Shown here: in pieces, positions 63,421 through 64,000 of the stretch
Layout of the letters: each line of letters opens with the position of its first letter
Numbering within the stretch: position 1 is the first letter of the stretch
NCBI GenBank assembly: GCA_963722415.1
Contig: CAVRNI010000052.1
Location: 62,001 to 126,000, forward strand
Direction: 5' to 3'
Length of the DNA stretch: 64,000 nt
DNA from: JALOLG01 sp963722415
GTDB taxonomy: Bacteria > Actinomycetota > Acidimicrobiia > Acidimicrobiales > Ilumatobacteraceae
Translations under genes and position numbers: made by a program
Notes under the pieces: model-generated
The model's database searches: none
The model's input: the letters and a program-made list of their open reading frames with translations, nothing else
What the model was told of the DNA's origin: nothing

Positions 63421-64000
63421 TCAGTACCCGAGTTCGGTGTCGACCAGCCCGATCAGCTCGGAGCCCTGCGCGAAGCGGCGCACGTTGGCCGTGACGCGTT
63501 CGGCGAGCAACGGCCGGGCCATGTCCGGGGTGTTGCCGACGTGCGGAGTGATGATGCAGTTCGGCAGCGACCACAGTGGATGATCGGCCGGCAGCGGCTC
63601 GGGATCGGTGACATCGAGCCCGGCGCCACCGATCACGCCCTCGCGGAGCGCGTCGACGAGATCATCGGTCACGATGTGACGTCCGCGAGCCACGTTGATC
63701 AACCAGGCGTGCTCCTCCATGAGCTTGAACTCACCGCGGCCGATGATCCCATCCGTCTCGGCTGTCAGCGCGAGTGCGAGCACCACCAGGTCGGCACCTG
63801 CCAGCGCATCCGGATACCGGTCGGCCTCGAGCACATCGTCGACGCCCTCCATGTGGCGCACGTTCTGGCGCACCACCGTGATGTGGCAGTCGAACGGTTG
63901 CAGCAAGCGCACGAGCGACTCGGCGATCCCGCCACCACCGAGGATGCTGACCCGCGCACCCAGCAGGTTGCGTCCGATCGGAGGGGTCCATTCGTTGCTC
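63421..64000 (-). CDS. D-isomer-specific 2-hydroxyacid dehydrogenase (C-terminal part, truncated by the window)
   Basis: The gene enters from the right edge. About 193 residues are visible: Rossmann motif GARVSILGGGGIAESLVRLL, ADLVVLALALTAETDGIIGR, catalytic Arg in AWLINVARGRHIVTDDLVDA, AGLDVTDPEPLPADHPLWSL (catalytic Glu) and CIITPHVGN (catalytic His). The N-terminal substrate domain lies outside. It oxidises or reduces 2-hydroxy acids with NAD(P)H; the substrate is unknown. Confidence 0.87.
   Translation of the reverse strand, partial: SNEWTPPIGRNLLGARVSILGGGGIAESLVRLLQPFDCHITVVRQNVRHMEGVDDVLEADRYPDALAGADLVVLALALTAETDGIIGRGEFKLMEEHAWLINVARGRHIVTDDLVDALREGVIGGAGLDVTDPEPLPADHPLWSLPNCIITPHVGNTPDMARPLLAERVTANVRRFAQGSELIGLVDTELGY

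Overview
The window is high-GC and tightly packed: ATGA/GTGA stop-start overlaps, frequent GTG starts, LuxR/LAL and Crp regulators, a PPK2, an NADPH-hydrate dehydratase and FadD/SDR pairs. This points to an actinobacterium. An Acidimicrobiia-like lineage would fit, but no rRNA or marker gene settles it. Many genes keep family-conserved sequence on both sides of a one-base frame change, and these are densest at about 24-35 kb. That looks more like draft or metagenome indels, or very recent lesions, than old decay. Such genes are annotated over their whole extent, with the break positions given.

Layout. (1) 1-5.5 kb: a plus-strand catabolic-looking operon of a citrate-synthase-like lyase (partial), a ThDP enzyme, an acylating aldehyde dehydrogenase related to sulfoacetaldehyde dehydrogenases, a TIM-barrel epimerase-like protein and a shikimate-dehydrogenase-like protein. 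(2) 5.6-11.3 kb: a secreted beta-helix protein, a GH3 glucosidase, PPK2 and a MOSC protein. (3) 11.3-18.7 kb: four copies of a small acidic tandem-repeat protein family (MNDN leader, repeated DTEGH/DTEGN units). Two copies are intact and two are broken. Three of the four have the same GTGTC-N6-GACAC palindrome upstream. They are interleaved with an MFS/cyclic-nucleotide-domain fusion, an amidohydrolase, a Crp/Fnr regulator, an intracellular subtilase and a GAF protein. (4) 18.8-20.7 kb: a histidine phosphatase, an NAD(P)HX dehydratase interrupted by an in-frame TGA, and a truncated hydrolase that marks a junction.

(5) 20.7-45.7 kb: a large exopolysaccharide island. It holds an undecaprenyl-phosphate sugar transferase, AsnB, a fused zinc dehydrogenase/Gfo-Idh protein, a heparinase-like lyase, GDP-mannose 6-dehydrogenase, GDP-mannose 3,5-epimerase, several glycosyltransferases, Wzz/kinase, Wzx, Wzy, an FkbM methyltransferase, a PAP2 phosphatase, a GMC oxidoreductase and a beta-helix lipoprotein. 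The gene set suggests an acidic, mannose-derived, uronate-containing polymer made by a Wzx/Wzy route. (6) 45.7-52 kb: an acyl-CoA synthetase/small ORF/SDR operon divergent from a globin, with a double palindromic operator between them, then a LAL-type LuxR regulator.

(7) 52-61.2 kb: a signalling island. A TIR-domain membrane protein faces an eight-gene minus-strand operon: signal-peptide/TM protein, PP2C phosphatase, Ser/Thr-type kinase, TerY-like vWA protein, zinc-ribbon/TM/discoidin-like protein, M23 lipoprotein and zinc-ribbon TM protein. A second vWA-kinase pair is divergent from it. This is a TerY-P-like kinase/phosphatase/vWA module with a TIR component. (8) 61.3-64 kb: tRNA-Val(CAC), a DUF4190-like membrane protein, a J-domain protein, a DUF2087 protein and the C-terminal part of a D-2-hydroxyacid dehydrogenase.

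The strongest leads for undescribed biology are the DTEGH/DTEGN repeat family with its shared operator, and the TIR plus TerY-P island.
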